DNA of 64,000 nt, taken from contig OX328126.1 in NCBI GenBank assembly GCA_946811695.1, forward strand, positions 10,309,746 to 10,373,745, given 5' to 3'. The translations under genes were made by a program, and so were the position numbers. The notes beneath the pieces were generated by a model. That model was not told the DNA's origin and made no database searches. It saw nothing but the letters and a program-made list of their open reading frames with translations. The DNA is from Gonocerus acuteangulatus (Eukaryota > Arthropoda > Insecta > Hemiptera > Coreidae). Numbering within the stretch: the first letter of the stretch is position 1; each line of letters opens with the position of its first letter. Shown here piece after piece: positions 44,653 to 55,309 of this stretch.

Positions 44653-44935
44653 ATGTATTTTATTTATTTTAGATGATGTATTCTGCTGTTGTATTTTCAT
44701 CAGCAAATGTATTTGTTATCTCCGGCTAGTTTTCCTTCCTTTTTTTTTTAAAGTTTAATGTTAGAAAAGGGACCAAATCTAAAAGCAGGATTATAACTGA
44801 ATAGATAAATTACTCTAACAGTTATCAATAGGCAAGGCTAAAACGTCAGGTGTACCAGCTAGAAGGTTAAAAAATTAATTTAGTTAATGTAATTTAATGC
44901 ATTTTTTTTTTAACTTTCTTTACTAATAACGCAGG
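44653..44935. other. No gene seen
   Basis: A+T-rich spacer between satellite and SINE. Confidence 0.4.
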
Positions 44936-45150
44936 AGGCCCGTTGGCCATGAGTGTTAAGGGGTGAGCACTAAACACTCCGCGCCAAGAGTCGTGGGTTC
45001 GATTCCCACCATGGGGTGGTGGCTTTTCCGTAGAAAAAAGAAAAGGCATCAGCCCTATCCTGGCTAGAAAAGAGTGTTAACCTCTAGATATACCGTCCTG
45101 AAATTCTTAGTTAATAATAATGGACGTTAAAATTTAAATTAAATTACAAA
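44936..45150 (+). mobile_element. SINE-C copy
   Basis: tRNA-like head GGCCCGTTGGCCATGAGTG, B box GGTTCGATTCC, then the body GGCATCAGCCCTATCCTGGC and a TTAAAATTTAAATT end. Other copies: 56021-56210, tail only at 13215, head only at 6375. Confidence 0.88.
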
Positions 45151-46403
45151 TAGTTTAAATGTGATGTTTTCAAATTTTCTTTGAAAGGAAAGCCCTCACA
45201 CCCAAAGAAAATCGAACTCACGACCCTGGATACAGAATGCACACCTAGAAAGAATTTAGGTTTAAATATGTCTTACTTTTGAAACTAAATAAACAAATAT
45301 CCGTGACTTTTATAAATAATGTTAGCGATTTAGAAAATATAGTGAAAAGGGGTGAACGCCCAACAATAGGCCTAAAGGCTTAGGCTCTTGGACTGTATGC
45401 CCTAAGATTTTATGAGGCAGTAGCTACAAGCCCTAAAGGGTGTTCTTCTACACGCCAAATTATCCTTCAGCATTGTATTCCCAGGGGATCAGAAAAATAA
45501 CGAATATCTTTATTTTCGAGCGAGGGGAAGAACATTCTTTCGTACAAAATGGTATTTTTTTTTTGTTACAACAATTTGTTATTTTTTGTCACACTCTTTT
45601 ATATTTCTTTAGCAAACCTTCAGGTTATTAAAATGTTAATAAATTTCTGCCTCTTGTTGTCCGAATACATCATCTACATGAAGGAGTATTCTAAACTTCC
45701 ACGATGCAAATTTTGATCCCTTCTTTCCAGATTGAATTATTTATTAAATTATCTCCTTTGTACAAATCTTGAAATGTTTTTTTTTTGTTTATTTGACATG
45801 GGTGTTGTGAAAAACCGTTTGTCAATGGCTGAACATCCAGGCTCTTCCACCATGTTTTACCAATACTAAAAATGGATCTAGCTCAAATGTTTTCTCCGCA
45901 ATAATGTTGTCTTTATTTTTCTTTTTTTATTGCCATTTCTACGTTTACTGCACTTTTTTTTTTTTACTTAAACATGAAAGTACACAACTATTAACATACG
46001 TCCGCACATATAATAATTAAAATAAAAAAAAAACATTAAGTTCCTTTAGAACATTCTGCTCAAATTCAGGAACATATGCTTTAGGTCCACCCGACAAACC
46101 TATATAATGTACTGTAAAATATACAGACTTCTTTTTCTAGATGGCTACCGGGCATGCGCGAACGCGAACAGACATTTTTTGTGACACTTTTTTGTAACGT
46201 ATTTCTTTAGTTCGCTAAAGCATATTTATACTAAAATTAAAAATGAAAAAAATAAGTTTTTAAGCCTATCTAAAAGCCTGAATGAAAAAAATTGTAACGG
46301 GCGACTTTATAAATAAATAAATAAGGAAACTGTATTCAGAGAAATGAGAAGAGATGAGCGGGGGAGACTCAGCTATTTTAATACCGTTCTCTGGAACCAG
46401 GAG
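45151..46403. other. No gene seen; one dispersed repeat block
   Basis: 46035-46200 (CATTCTGCTCAAATTCAGG, GGTCCACCCGACAAACC, GGGCATGCGCGAACGCGAAC) is a single unit of the sequence that forms a degenerate array at 55310-55720. Otherwise A+T-rich. Confidence 0.5.
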
Positions 46404-46411
46404 AGTGAAAC

Positions 46412-46833
46412 CAGAGATGGGCATAATTTTATTTATAAATAAAAATACGAATTTATTCGTACTTTATACATTTGTGAATACGAATATAAATAAATTCGTA
46501 CTTCAATATTTGTGAATACGAATATAAATAAATTCGTATTCATAAGTGTGAATACGAATTTATTTTTATTCACATATATTAAATATAAAAATACAAATAA
46601 AATTTTATTCGCAAATTTTTCTGCGAATAAAAATAAATTCACAGAAAAAAATAATCACAAAAAATGTGAATATTTACAAAAAATCAAGTGATTACAAAAA
46701 AAATCACATTAAAATATACGAATAAAAATTTATTCACATTAAAATTTGTGAATAAAAATTTATTCACAATAAAATTCGCAAATAAATTATGAATTTCCTC
46801 GTATTAAGATGATATTACAAAAGTTATTGAAGG

Positions 46834-46907
<74 letters not shown>

Positions 46908-47505
46908 GATGTACAGATGACAAACTGTGTCCCTGCAGCATGGCTGGTGGTCCCGCGGCGGACTCGGGGTAAACAAAAAATCTAGGCGCTAATAACCTAG
47001 ACGTTAAATGCCTTAAAAAAAAAAAAAAAAAAAAAACACCTTCAATAACTTTCGTAATATCATCTTAATACGAATAAATTCATGATTTATTTGCGAATTT
47101 TATTGTGAATAAATTTTTATTCACAAATTATAATGTGAATAAATTTTTATTCGTATATTTTAATGTGATTTTTTTGTAATCACTTGATTTTTTGTAAATA
47201 TTCACATTTTTTGTGATTTTTTACAATTTTTTCTGTGAATTTATTTGTATTCGCAGAAAAATTTACGAATAAAATTTTATTTGTATTTTTATATTTAATA
47301 TCTGTGAATAAAAATAAATTCGTATTCACACTTATGAATACGAATTTATTTATATTCGTATTCACAAATATATGAAGTACGAATTTATTTATATTCGTAT
47401 TCACAAATATACGAAGTACGAATTTATTTATATTCGTATTCACAAATATATGAAGTACGAATAAATTCGTATTTTTATTTATGAATAAAATTATGCCCAT
47501 CTCTG
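46412..47505. mobile_element. hAT-type foldback element
   Basis: Starts CAGAGATGGGCATAATTTTA and ends in its inverse. A perfect 8-bp duplication AGTGAAAC flanks it (46404-46411 and 47506-47513), and 8-bp duplications with CAG-type ends are typical of hAT. The arms are over 400 bases each and read almost symmetrically to the centre, where a T-run (about 46839-46903) and an A-run (about 47018-47036) bracket a 113-base segment. Arms are rich in TACGAATTTATT-like words. No transposase. Confidence 0.9.
46904..47016 (+). mobile_element. Possible SINE remnant in the foldback loop
   Basis: CTAGGCGCTAATAACCTAG and a following A-run resemble the SINE-B/5S-SINE tail (GGCGCTAATGACC...). The head is not recognisable. 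It lies at the symmetry centre between T and A runs. Confidence 0.35.
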
Positions 47506-47513
47506 AGTGAAAC

Positions 47514-47803
47514 GGACTCCGCTCCACGGGACTAAGAGATCGCGTCATGTCAATAATCACCAAAAGTCCTGTATAACCTTCCCTTCTGATAGCAGAGCAG
47601 GTATTTAGGCTCCTCTATCCCAAGGTGTAGATTCAGGCTATGTAAATACTCATTAATGAACCTCCGTCTCCCGCTAAATCGTTACGTCACGCCCCGCCCT
47701 TAAAACGATCAGCCCTCAAGTCCACGCGGGCTATCTCACATCTGGCAGACGCATCGAAGCAAAGATCCATGTGATTTCTTGCGGAAATCGTTCCAATTGG
47801 CTG
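47514..47803. other. No gene seen
   Basis: G+C-richer DNA without a supported ORF; it may be the upstream part of the Penelope-like sequence that resumes at 48718. Confidence 0.35.
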
Positions 47804-47805
47804 TA

Positions 47806-48715
47806 CAGTAGAACTAGGATAATTCGAACCCCAAGGGACCGATAAAAAAGTTCGAATTATCCAAAATTCGAATTACAAAAGTTTTTGAAAATAAAGGGGT
47901 AATATTTTCACGTTTTTTAATGTGAAAAAACATACATTTTATTTAAACAATAACAAACATTTCATGAATTGATGATTACGTACATAAGTCATAAATAATT
48001 TATCAAAAAAGTAAAAATAAAAGTCTATTGTTTTTTTAAAAAAAGTCATTTTCATGGGCAAGAATTTTTTCTTTATTTTTCAGGTAAGTTAATAACGTGT
48101 TAGGAGGAATTCTAAAGTCCTTGGCAATTTCAATTTTTTTCTTTATTCCTTTTTCAACTTCTTTAATTGCAGCTATTTTCTCTGACAACGTTAAAGTTTT
48201 ATAACTTCTAGGCGTCGACGTCTAAAATCAACAACTCACTGAACTGCACTGTACGCCAGATAGTCAAGGCACAAACAATACAACAGGTCTAGGCGCTGAC
48301 TGACTTATAACTGAATAAGAAATGAAGATGTGAGGGATGGTGGGAGGGAATTCTAGGATAAAACGACATGATGTAACTGTAACAACCCCTGGAAGGGAGG
48401 AAGCGCGACCCAACACTTTACAGATCTCCTAGAGTCCAAGAACTAGACTATGAGACCGCCGCGCTTCTTATCCCGGAACCCCTACATCCGTACCCGAGGG
48501 GAGAATATTTTCACAAGATTTAAAATCGGCCGCCTCTCTGTCCACTTCCCAGTTGAGACACAGACTCGTAAAAAAATCGAATTATCCAAAATTTTATTCG
48601 AATTAACCACTATTTTTTATACATTGATTAAGCCCTAATTTCTAGGGGCCAAGAGAAATATTCGAATTAAAGACGATTTCAAATTATCGAAGTTCGAATT
48701 TTCCATGTTCCACTG
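47806..48715. mobile_element. pogo/Tigger-like DNA element, deleted
   Basis: TA duplications (47804-47805 and 48716-48717) flank ~24-bp terminal inverted repeats, CAGTAGAACTAGGATAATTC and, reversed, CAGTGGAACATGGAAAATTC. This TA target and TIR style is Tc1/mariner superfamily, pogo group. A transposase N-terminal remnant lies on the minus strand at 48048-48215. 910 bp, non-autonomous. Confidence 0.88.
48048..48215 (-). pseudogene. pogo-type transposase N-terminal helix-turn-helix fragment
   Basis: Minus strand reads YKTLTLSEKIAAIKEVEKG then KKKIEIAKDFRIPPNTLLTY and LKNKEKIL, a CENP-B/psq-type DNA-binding helix-turn-helix found at the N-terminus of pogo transposases. The frame closes at a stop soon after; the catalytic DDE part is gone. 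Confidence 0.85.
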
Positions 48716-48717
48716 TA

Positions 48718-48790
48718 TCTAGTTTTGAAGCTCCTGAAGAAACATTCAAGGATACGAAACGTGTAGAGCAAATTTTAATAAATTGATGTT
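48718..48790 (+). ncRNA. Hammerhead-like motif beside the Penelope palindrome
   Basis: GCTC (48730-48733), CTGAAGA (48734-48740), a weak stem II, GAAA (48756-48759), CGTGTA, then GAGC (48766-48769). GCTC/GAGC is a perfect stem I in the right place. Stem II is poorly paired, so this is probably inactive. Confidence 0.42.
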
Positions 48791-48869
48791 TATATTAATT
48801 TTATTATCTTCGTGTTAGGCGGAAGGTGAACAAATAAAATCTTCAACACTCAGTATCACCAACTTTATT

Positions 48870-48925
48870 TCATCCCTACATGTTTCACACCTTTATTGGT
48901 GCCTCTTCAGGGGAAAAAATTACAA
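48870..48925 (-). ncRNA. Hammerhead-like motif, left arm
   Basis: Mirror of the right-arm motif: on the minus strand CTGAAGA (48904-48910), GAAA (48883-48886), CATGTA, GGGAT. Confidence 0.5.
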
Positions 48926-49544
48926 AAATAAAACTTACAGCCTACACCTGAGGAGGATAACCTTCCACCAGTACGGCCACGTCTAGAATGATCATGGTCT
49001 GAAAGAATTCAATATGGCGAAAAATAAACAGCTGATCGATAATCGATATGTCATACCTTTAAAAATGTTTAAAAATTAATTTCCAGAAGAAATATAGTCC
49101 TAACAATTTAAAACCATCTTCCCACCTTCAACATAAAAACATAATTTTACTTTTTGTCAAATAAGTTAATAAAAATAGTATTTAAATGTAGTATTTCCGT
49201 AGATTGAAAAGAAGAATAAAGGAAAATATCATATCATAAAAAATAGGAAAAAAGTGGTAAATAAAAAAACGGAAATACTACATTTAAATACTATTTTTAT
49301 TAACTTATTTGACAAAAAGTAAAATTATGTTTTTATGTTGAAGGTGGGAAGATGGTTTTAAATTGTTAGGACTATATTTCTTCTGGAAATTCATTTTTAA
49401 ACATTTTTAAAGGTATGACATATCGATTATCGATCAGCTGTTTATTTTTCGCCATATTGAATTCTTTCAGACCATGATCATTCTAGACGTGGCCGTACTG
49501 GTGGAAGGTTATCCTCCTCAGGTGTAGGCTATAAGTTTTATTTT

Positions 49545-49610
49545 TGTAATTTTTTCCCCTGAAGAGGCACCAATAAAGGTGTGAAACATGTAGGGATGAA
49601 ATAAAGTTGG
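49545..49610 (+). ncRNA. Hammerhead ribozyme-like motif, right arm
   Basis: TTTTTCCC (49551-49558) then CTGAAGA (49559-49565), one extra G, stem II GCACC/GGTGT (49567-49571 / 49578-49582), GAAA (49583-49586), CATGTA, then GGGATGAAAT. Stem I pairs CCC/GGG and continues TTT/AAA past a mismatch. ACATGT is self-complementary and would give stem III in a dimer, with A at position 17 before the cleavage point. This fits type I hammerheads reported for Penelope-like elements; the base before stem II departs from the consensus. Confidence 0.55.
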
Positions 49611-49666
49611 TGATACTGAGTGTTGAAGATTTTATTTGTTGACCTTCCGCCGTCCACGAAGATAAG

Positions 49667-50870
49667 AATATTTAGAAAAGGGTCAGTTGAAGAATAATTA
49701 TTAATTTTATTTTATTCATTAACCTTCTTCCGACAAGAGAAAATTGGAGAGATTCTGGTCACTATCTTCTTATCGTCTGATTATAAGTCGTCAAATATTC
49801 TCATAGGTCTTATTTTCATGGTTCCGGTCATACATATATGTTACAAATCAATTGAGAAGTATTAGAAGTATAATGATTCTTGACACTGGGGCGCTCCGGA
49901 CCTGTGTCAACAAACAGATAACCTAGCGATAACCCGATATCTGTATGTTATCAGTAACAGCAGTTTAACCAGTGCAGATTAAAATTCGTTGTAAATAATA
50001 AATGTACGTTAAAATATAAAAATTTATGTTTCCAAGATATCATTCGGAATCACCCATTATATTTTCGAGCATTACCAAGAAGTGCTCTGACTGGGGATGC
50101 TGATGGGTGAGGAGGCTGTGGAAGGGTTCGGGATATTATTACCACGGATGGACCATCACCAAGTAAGGCGTAAACCCTATGAGGGACAAAATGACAGTTT
50201 ATTTCTAGTAATTCAAGGCCTGCCATCATAGTTGAAATAAACCGCAAATAAAAATAATATTATGAAATAGATACAGTACGGTAACAGCTGTTCTGTTATC
50301 GCCCTAGCAACGCTTGCTGCCTAGGCATGCCTGCTCTCTTATTTCTCAGCGAGTGTTTACATCCCAAAAGGAGTGTCCATACAGAATTTCAAATTTTTCT
50401 GTCAAGTGGTTTGGGCTGGGCGATGATAGGTCAGTGAGTGAGTGGTATTTGACAAATATATAGTAGGTTATTGTTATAATAATCTTATTCGAGTAGAGGA
50501 AACAAACTTGTTTATAAAAAGTTATAGCGTTACTGAAATGTATTTTCATTTTTCATTTTCATGAATTTTAATATAGTGAAAAGTAATTAAAAAGAAAAAA
50601 ATTACGAGCCAAGCACTTTCTTTCCCCGTTCAAACACTCGACTTGGTTGAATTTCAAGTGGTTCTGAGTTGATGAATTTCTAATGAGACTGGTTCTGCTT
50701 GTTGTCGGATCGATCTGCACATGCTCTTAGTGAAATTGCAAGAAGGCTGTGAGGGGAATCTTGCTGAATTCAATGACCTCTCTTTTATTTGAAACCCAAT
50801 TTTGGTTCTGTTTTTGTGGAATTGTTTAGTTTGGTTATGGGAATAAACATGTTATTATTTGACAAGTATT
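49667..50870. other. No gene supported
   Basis: A 65-codon minus-strand ORF at 50050-50247 lies in a G+C-richer patch but has no known motif. The rest is A+T-rich. Confidence 0.4.
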
Positions 50871-50878
50871 TAAGTAGA

Positions 50879-50881
<3 letters not shown>

Positions 50882-50938
<57 letters not shown>

Positions 50939-51104
50939 GGCGCATCGACATAAATCTTGGCCATTAGCGCCGACGTCCAGGGTGCAGCCAGGAATCTTCT
51001 CAGTGAGCCCTGAGATGAGAAAATTTCTGGCGCCGGTGGGGATCGAACCCATCATCTCCCGCTTATGAATCTAGCGCGCTAGCCACTAGACCACGGGAGA
51101 ACCA
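50882..51104 (-). mobile_element. SINE-B copy with long poly(A)
   Basis: Reverse complement: tRNA-like head GGTTCTCCCGTGGTCTAGTG, B box GGTTCGATCCC, body ending in a tail with ATTAGCGCC (on plus) and a ~55-base A tail (T-run at 50882-50936). The long uninterrupted tail suggests a young copy. It is closest to 61692-61863. Confidence 0.93.
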
Positions 51105-51119
51105 TTTTTATTTTATTAT

Positions 51120-52256
51120 TATGATTATAGTGGCGTGTCAATCCTTAAGGTCATTAACGCCATTCCTGGGTTTGTGGTTATTTTTATTATATTTCTGTAA
51201 TATTTTCATTTTTATTTATTTTACTTTAAGAGCTGCACAGCAATGGTGATCTGCCCTAAAAGAATTTATATAAAATATAATAAATAAAATAATAAATTAT
51301 AAGCTAAGGATCAGTAACAAAATTAAAGGGCACGGATAATGAAATGAAGAAAAGAATAATAATAAAAAATAAAAAAGAAATATGTAAGGAATTAATAAAA
51401 TAAATAAATACAGAATTAAACTTATTATTTTAACGGTAATAATAAATAGTAGTAATATATTTGCGGAGTTGATATCTGAGGAATATTATCCTGAAATAAG
51501 AAACTTTGACTTGGGAGTTATGTTTGGTATAATTATATTTTATTATATGTCTTTGTCGTCTTTAAATATGTCAGTATGGTATCAATGTGGGGGCTCCTAT
51601 CAGATAACAGTTCACTGAGGCTTCGAGGAATCTGTAAGTTGTCTCTTTTAAGGCAGTCTGTTAGTAAGTGTTTTACAGTTAAAGGTACGTTGCATGCCTC
51701 ACATAGTGGTTTGTCTTGTCTTGTGAAGAGGTACGAATGGGTGAGTCGTGTATGTCCGATTCTAAGTCGTGTTAGTATTAATTCGTCGCGTCTTGTCCTT
51801 AGTTCACCTGACGAATATGGCTGTATACTGCACTTTACTTCCCTGAGGTTGTTATCTTGTGTGCAGTACCACGTTGCTTCCCATCTGTTCAGCATAGTGT
51901 GTGTTATTTTTGTTTGTAAGTCTTGTGATGTAAATAAGTACTGGTCATGTGGTCGGCTAGTTGTAGCAAGTTTTGCCTGTTCGTCTGCTTTTGAAGTCTC
52001 TCCAAGGTTCTCATGACCAGGAACCCACACCATTGTTACCATTGTGTGTAAGTCTTTTAGTCTCGATAGTTCTTGTAAAATTTGAACGAGCATCGGGTTG
52101 GTGGTGTAGATGTTCTTTAAGGAGAGTAAACAACTTAAGGAGTCTGTACACAGTCTTATGTGCGGTATTGTAGTCTGTACGTTGGATAGACCCAAAAGTA
52201 TGCCGTGCAGCTCTCCTGTATATATGCTTGCATCTACTGGGAGGCTGATGTTGCAT
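51120..52256 (-). pseudogene. RNase H-type non-LTR retrotransposon, 3' fragment
   Basis: Minus-strand ORF 51533-52195 encodes the second half of RNase H (CTDSLSCLLSL, VWVPGHENLGE, ADEQAK), a linker, then the zinc ribbon CEAC...HLLTDC and the end at 51533; a frameshifted piece continues to 52256. It is highly similar to 27015-27900. The 3' UTR extends left to about 51200 (GAGCTGCACAGCAATGGTGA, matched at about 26620). Truncated on the right where the satellite-bearing TIR element begins. Confidence 0.9.
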
Positions 52257-52390
52257 ATAATATATTTCTGTAATAAGTTTTAATATGTATATGTTATCGG
52301 CAAAGTGTAGATTCTATATAATGCCTAAACGGCTTAGGCAAAGCATAGAAAGTATTAGCTTTTACAAGATATTACACACATTGCCTAGGC

Positions 52391-53310
52391 ATTGTATAAA
52401 ATCTCTAGGTATTCTATAGAATGCCTGTTGCTTATTTGGCATTGTATAAAATCCCTAGGTATTCTATAGAATGCCTGTTGCTTATTTGGCATTGTATAAA
52501 ATCCCTAGATATTCTATAGAATGCCTGTTGCTTATTTGGCATTGTATAAAATCCCTAGATATTCTATAGAATGCCTGTTGCTTATTTGGCATTGTATAAA
52601 ATCCCTAGATATTCTATAGAATGCCTGTTGCTCATTTGGCATTGTATAAAATCCCTAGATATTCTATAGAATGCCTGTTGCTTATTTGGCATTGTATAAA
52701 ATCCCTAGATATTCTATAGAATGCCTGTTGCTTATTTGGCATTGTATAAAATCCCTAGGTATTCTATAGAATGCCTGTTGCTTATTTGGCATTGTATAAA
52801 ATCCCTAGGTATTCTATAGAATGCCTGTTGCTTATTTGGCATTGTATAAAATCCCTAGGTATTCTATAGAATGCCTGTTGCTTATTTGGCATTGTATAAA
52901 ATCCCTAGATATTCTATAGAATGCCTGTTGCTTATTTGGCATTGTATAAAATCCCTAGGTATTCTATAGAATGCCTGTTGCTTATTTGGCATTGTATAAA
53001 ATCCCTAGGTATTCTATAGAATGCCTGTTGCTTATTTGGCATTGTATAAAATCCCTAGGTATTCTATAGAATGCCTGTTGCTTATTTGGCATTGTATAAA
53101 ATCCCTAGGTATTCTATAGAATGCCTGTTGCTTATTTGGCATTGTATAAAATCCCTAGATATTCTATAGAATGCCTGTTGCTTATTTGGCATTGTATAAA
53201 ATCCCTAGGTATTCTATAGAATGCCTGTTGCTTATTTGGCATTGTATAAAATCCCTAGGTATTCTATAGAATGCCTGTTGCTTATTTGGCATTGTATAAA
53301 ATTAAAAAGG
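52391..53310. repeat. 50-bp palindromic satellite
   Basis: About 18 units with an exact 50-bp period and only an A/G polymorphism (CCTAGAT/CCTAGGT) and rare changes. Within a unit, GGCATTGTATAAAAT and ATTCTATAGAATGCC form 15-base inverted arms with two mismatches, so each unit could extrude a hairpin. Confidence 0.97.
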
Positions 53311-53577
53311 TTTTGAGTTTACTCTATACACTTTAACCTAGGTAATTTGAATAACTCGAAAAATTGGTTAAAAACAAACTGTTTTGGTACAGCAAACAAT
53401 TTATTTAAAACAATATATTAAGTGAGATTGTTATTTACATATTTAGAGCTACTTGTTACTGCAGGGCTGAGAATTGTCACACTTAGAATTGCATTTTCTT
53501 TGCTCTTTGACTCATTTACATTTACATGAAGGCCCCCGCCGTCCGCCGGTAGTTACTCCTACAAGCTACAAATCCTG

Positions 53578-53945
53578 TATTTCATACTTTGCCTAAAGCC
53601 CAGTAGGCATTCTATATAATGCCTAGGGAAAGTATGATATAAGCTTTATTTCATACTTTGCCTAAAGCCCAGTAGGCATTCTATATAATGCCTAGGGAAA
53701 GTATGATATAAGCTTTATTTCATACTTTGCCTAAAGCCCAGTAGGCATTCTATATAATGCCTAGGGAAAGTATGATATAAGCTTTATTTCATACTTTGCC
53801 TAAAGCACAGTAGGCATTCTATATAATGCCTAGGGAAAGTATGATATAAGCTTTATTTCATACTTTGCCTAAAGCCCAGTAGGCATTCTATATAATGCCT
53901 AGGGAAAGTATGAAATAAGCTTTATTTCATACATTGCTGGCTGGA
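53578..53945. repeat. 69-bp palindromic satellite
   Basis: Five units (TTCATACTTT at 53581, then every 69 bp) that contain CATACTTTGCCTA...TAGGGAAAGTATG arms around AGGCATTCTATATAATGCCT. The core shares AGGCATTCTATA with the 50-bp unit and with the element's TIR. Confidence 0.95.
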
Positions 53946-54164
53946 TTTAGGCATTCTATAGAATACTTGATTTTATACTTTGCCGGTAACATATACATTA
54001 TGATTAAATTGCTGTTGATAATGGTTTTATTTGCAGATATTAGTTCAAACGTCAAAAGAGAAATGATCAATTGCTTGTAAATAAAAAAAAAAATATAAAT
54101 AGATTTAAAAAGGGAAAAAAAAGGAAAAAATAAAATATTATAATAAACGTAATAAAAATAAAAA

Positions 54165-54415
54165 TAAAAAACCAAATGAAAAAAAATTAATGATAATAAA
54201 ATTATATATAAAAATTATAAATAAATAAAAGAAACAAATGAGCATGTCGGTTCTTCATGTTCTATCTAGATTTTGTCTATCGATTCGGCGGTCCTTAAAA
54301 ATTCAAAATCTAGATAGAACATGAAGAACCGACATGCTCATTTGTTTCTTTTATTTCTTTATAATTTTTATATATAATTTTATTATCATTAATTTTTGTT
54401 TCATTTGGTTTTTTT
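54165..54415. repeat. ~110-bp near-perfect palindrome
   Basis: 54165-54275 pairs with 54304-54415 around a 28-base spacer with TCTATCGATTCGGCGG. The arms include GAGCATGTCGGTTCTTCATG. It lies just beyond the 3' end of the LINE fragment at 54416-55210. Confidence 0.9.
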
Positions 54416-54553
54416 TATTATTTTTTTTTTTATATTAGATATTACGCCACTTGGTAAACTGTAAAGAACGATAACATGTAATTAATGAATTAGTAACTAT
54501 GTCTAATTGTGTAATCCGATTGATCAACCAGATGTATATAAATAATACTATTT

Positions 54554-54589
<36 letters not shown>

Positions 54590-55210
54590 GTATTGTTTGT
54601 TTTTAAATGTATATATGTATACCATTTGTCTTTAGATGTTTAGATGTGTATATATTGTCATTTGTATATACTATTCGTGTTTAGATGTGAATATATTACC
54701 ATTTCTACATATAATTTGTTTATAGATGTATAATGATAGATGTAATATATATAAATGTGTGTGTGTGTGTATGTATGTATGTATATGTATGTATATGTGT
54801 ATATATGTATGCATATATATAAATATATATATATATATGTGTGTGTATATGTATGTATGTATGTGTGTATGTGTATATATATTTAGATGTATACCATTTT
54901 TTTTAGATGTCTATATGCAATAACTGTTTGGAGCGAAACGCCTTAGATGCGCATGGATGCTCATAAATAAATAAAAAAAAAAAAAAAAAAAATTCAAAAA
55001 GCCGCTCCACTTGGTAGGTATGATACCCTAGAATTTCATCTAAGGAATCTGATAGTTGGTGTTGCTCGTAGGCCTGGCAACTAGTCAAATTGTGCTTCAC
55101 AGTGAGCAGCAGATTGCATGAGTTACAAATTGGTGGGGGGTCCTTAGACATGAGGAAGGAATGGGTGAGGTTTGTATGCCCGATTCTCCCGAACCTTACG
55201 AGTGAATTCT
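54416..55210 (-). pseudogene. RNase H-type non-LTR retrotransposon, 3' fragment with long UTR
   Basis: Minus strand: LVRFGRIGHTNLTHSFLMSK then zinc ribbon CNSC...HNLTSC (about 55040-55150). The 3' UTR (54416-54990) contains TA/GT-rich minisatellite units and matches 41215-41665 in reverse. It is more distant from the other family members. Confidence 0.82.
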
Positions 55211-55309
55211 TAAAACATTTCTTGAAATGTTTATGGATCCCCGCGACTAGTTAGAGAAAATGAACCCCGTTAAAAAAAAAGATAAATATTTCGTTTAGAG
55301 CCTTCTGCT

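Larger units (their letters stand above)
48803..49666. mobile_element. Penelope-like element 3' ends as a giant palindrome
   Basis: Two 398-bp arms (48803-49200 and 49269-49666) are nearly identical inverted copies around a 68-base spacer. The spacer and inner right arm encode the last ~35 codons of the Penelope ORF (VVNKKTEILH...INLFDKK), then the 3' UTR shared with 30425-30734. Inverted partial copies attached to one end are known for Penelope elements. Each arm carries a hammerhead-like core. The near-identity of the arms means the event is recent or maintained by conversion. Confidence 0.9.
52284..53998. mobile_element. TIR element filled with two satellites
   Basis: Left ATGTATATGTTATCGGCAAA and right (reversed) ATGTATATGTTACCGGCAAA are terminal inverted repeats about 30 bases long, each followed inward by an AGGCATTCTATA-type block. 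Between them lie an 18-unit 50-bp array and a 5-unit 69-bp array, separated by ~265 bases. Tandem repeats inside TIR elements are known from foldback and some MITE families. No transposase. Confidence 0.7.

Noticed and set aside
52391..53310. CRISPR-like array
   Set aside because: Units are contiguous with no unique spacers, and the context is eukaryotic.
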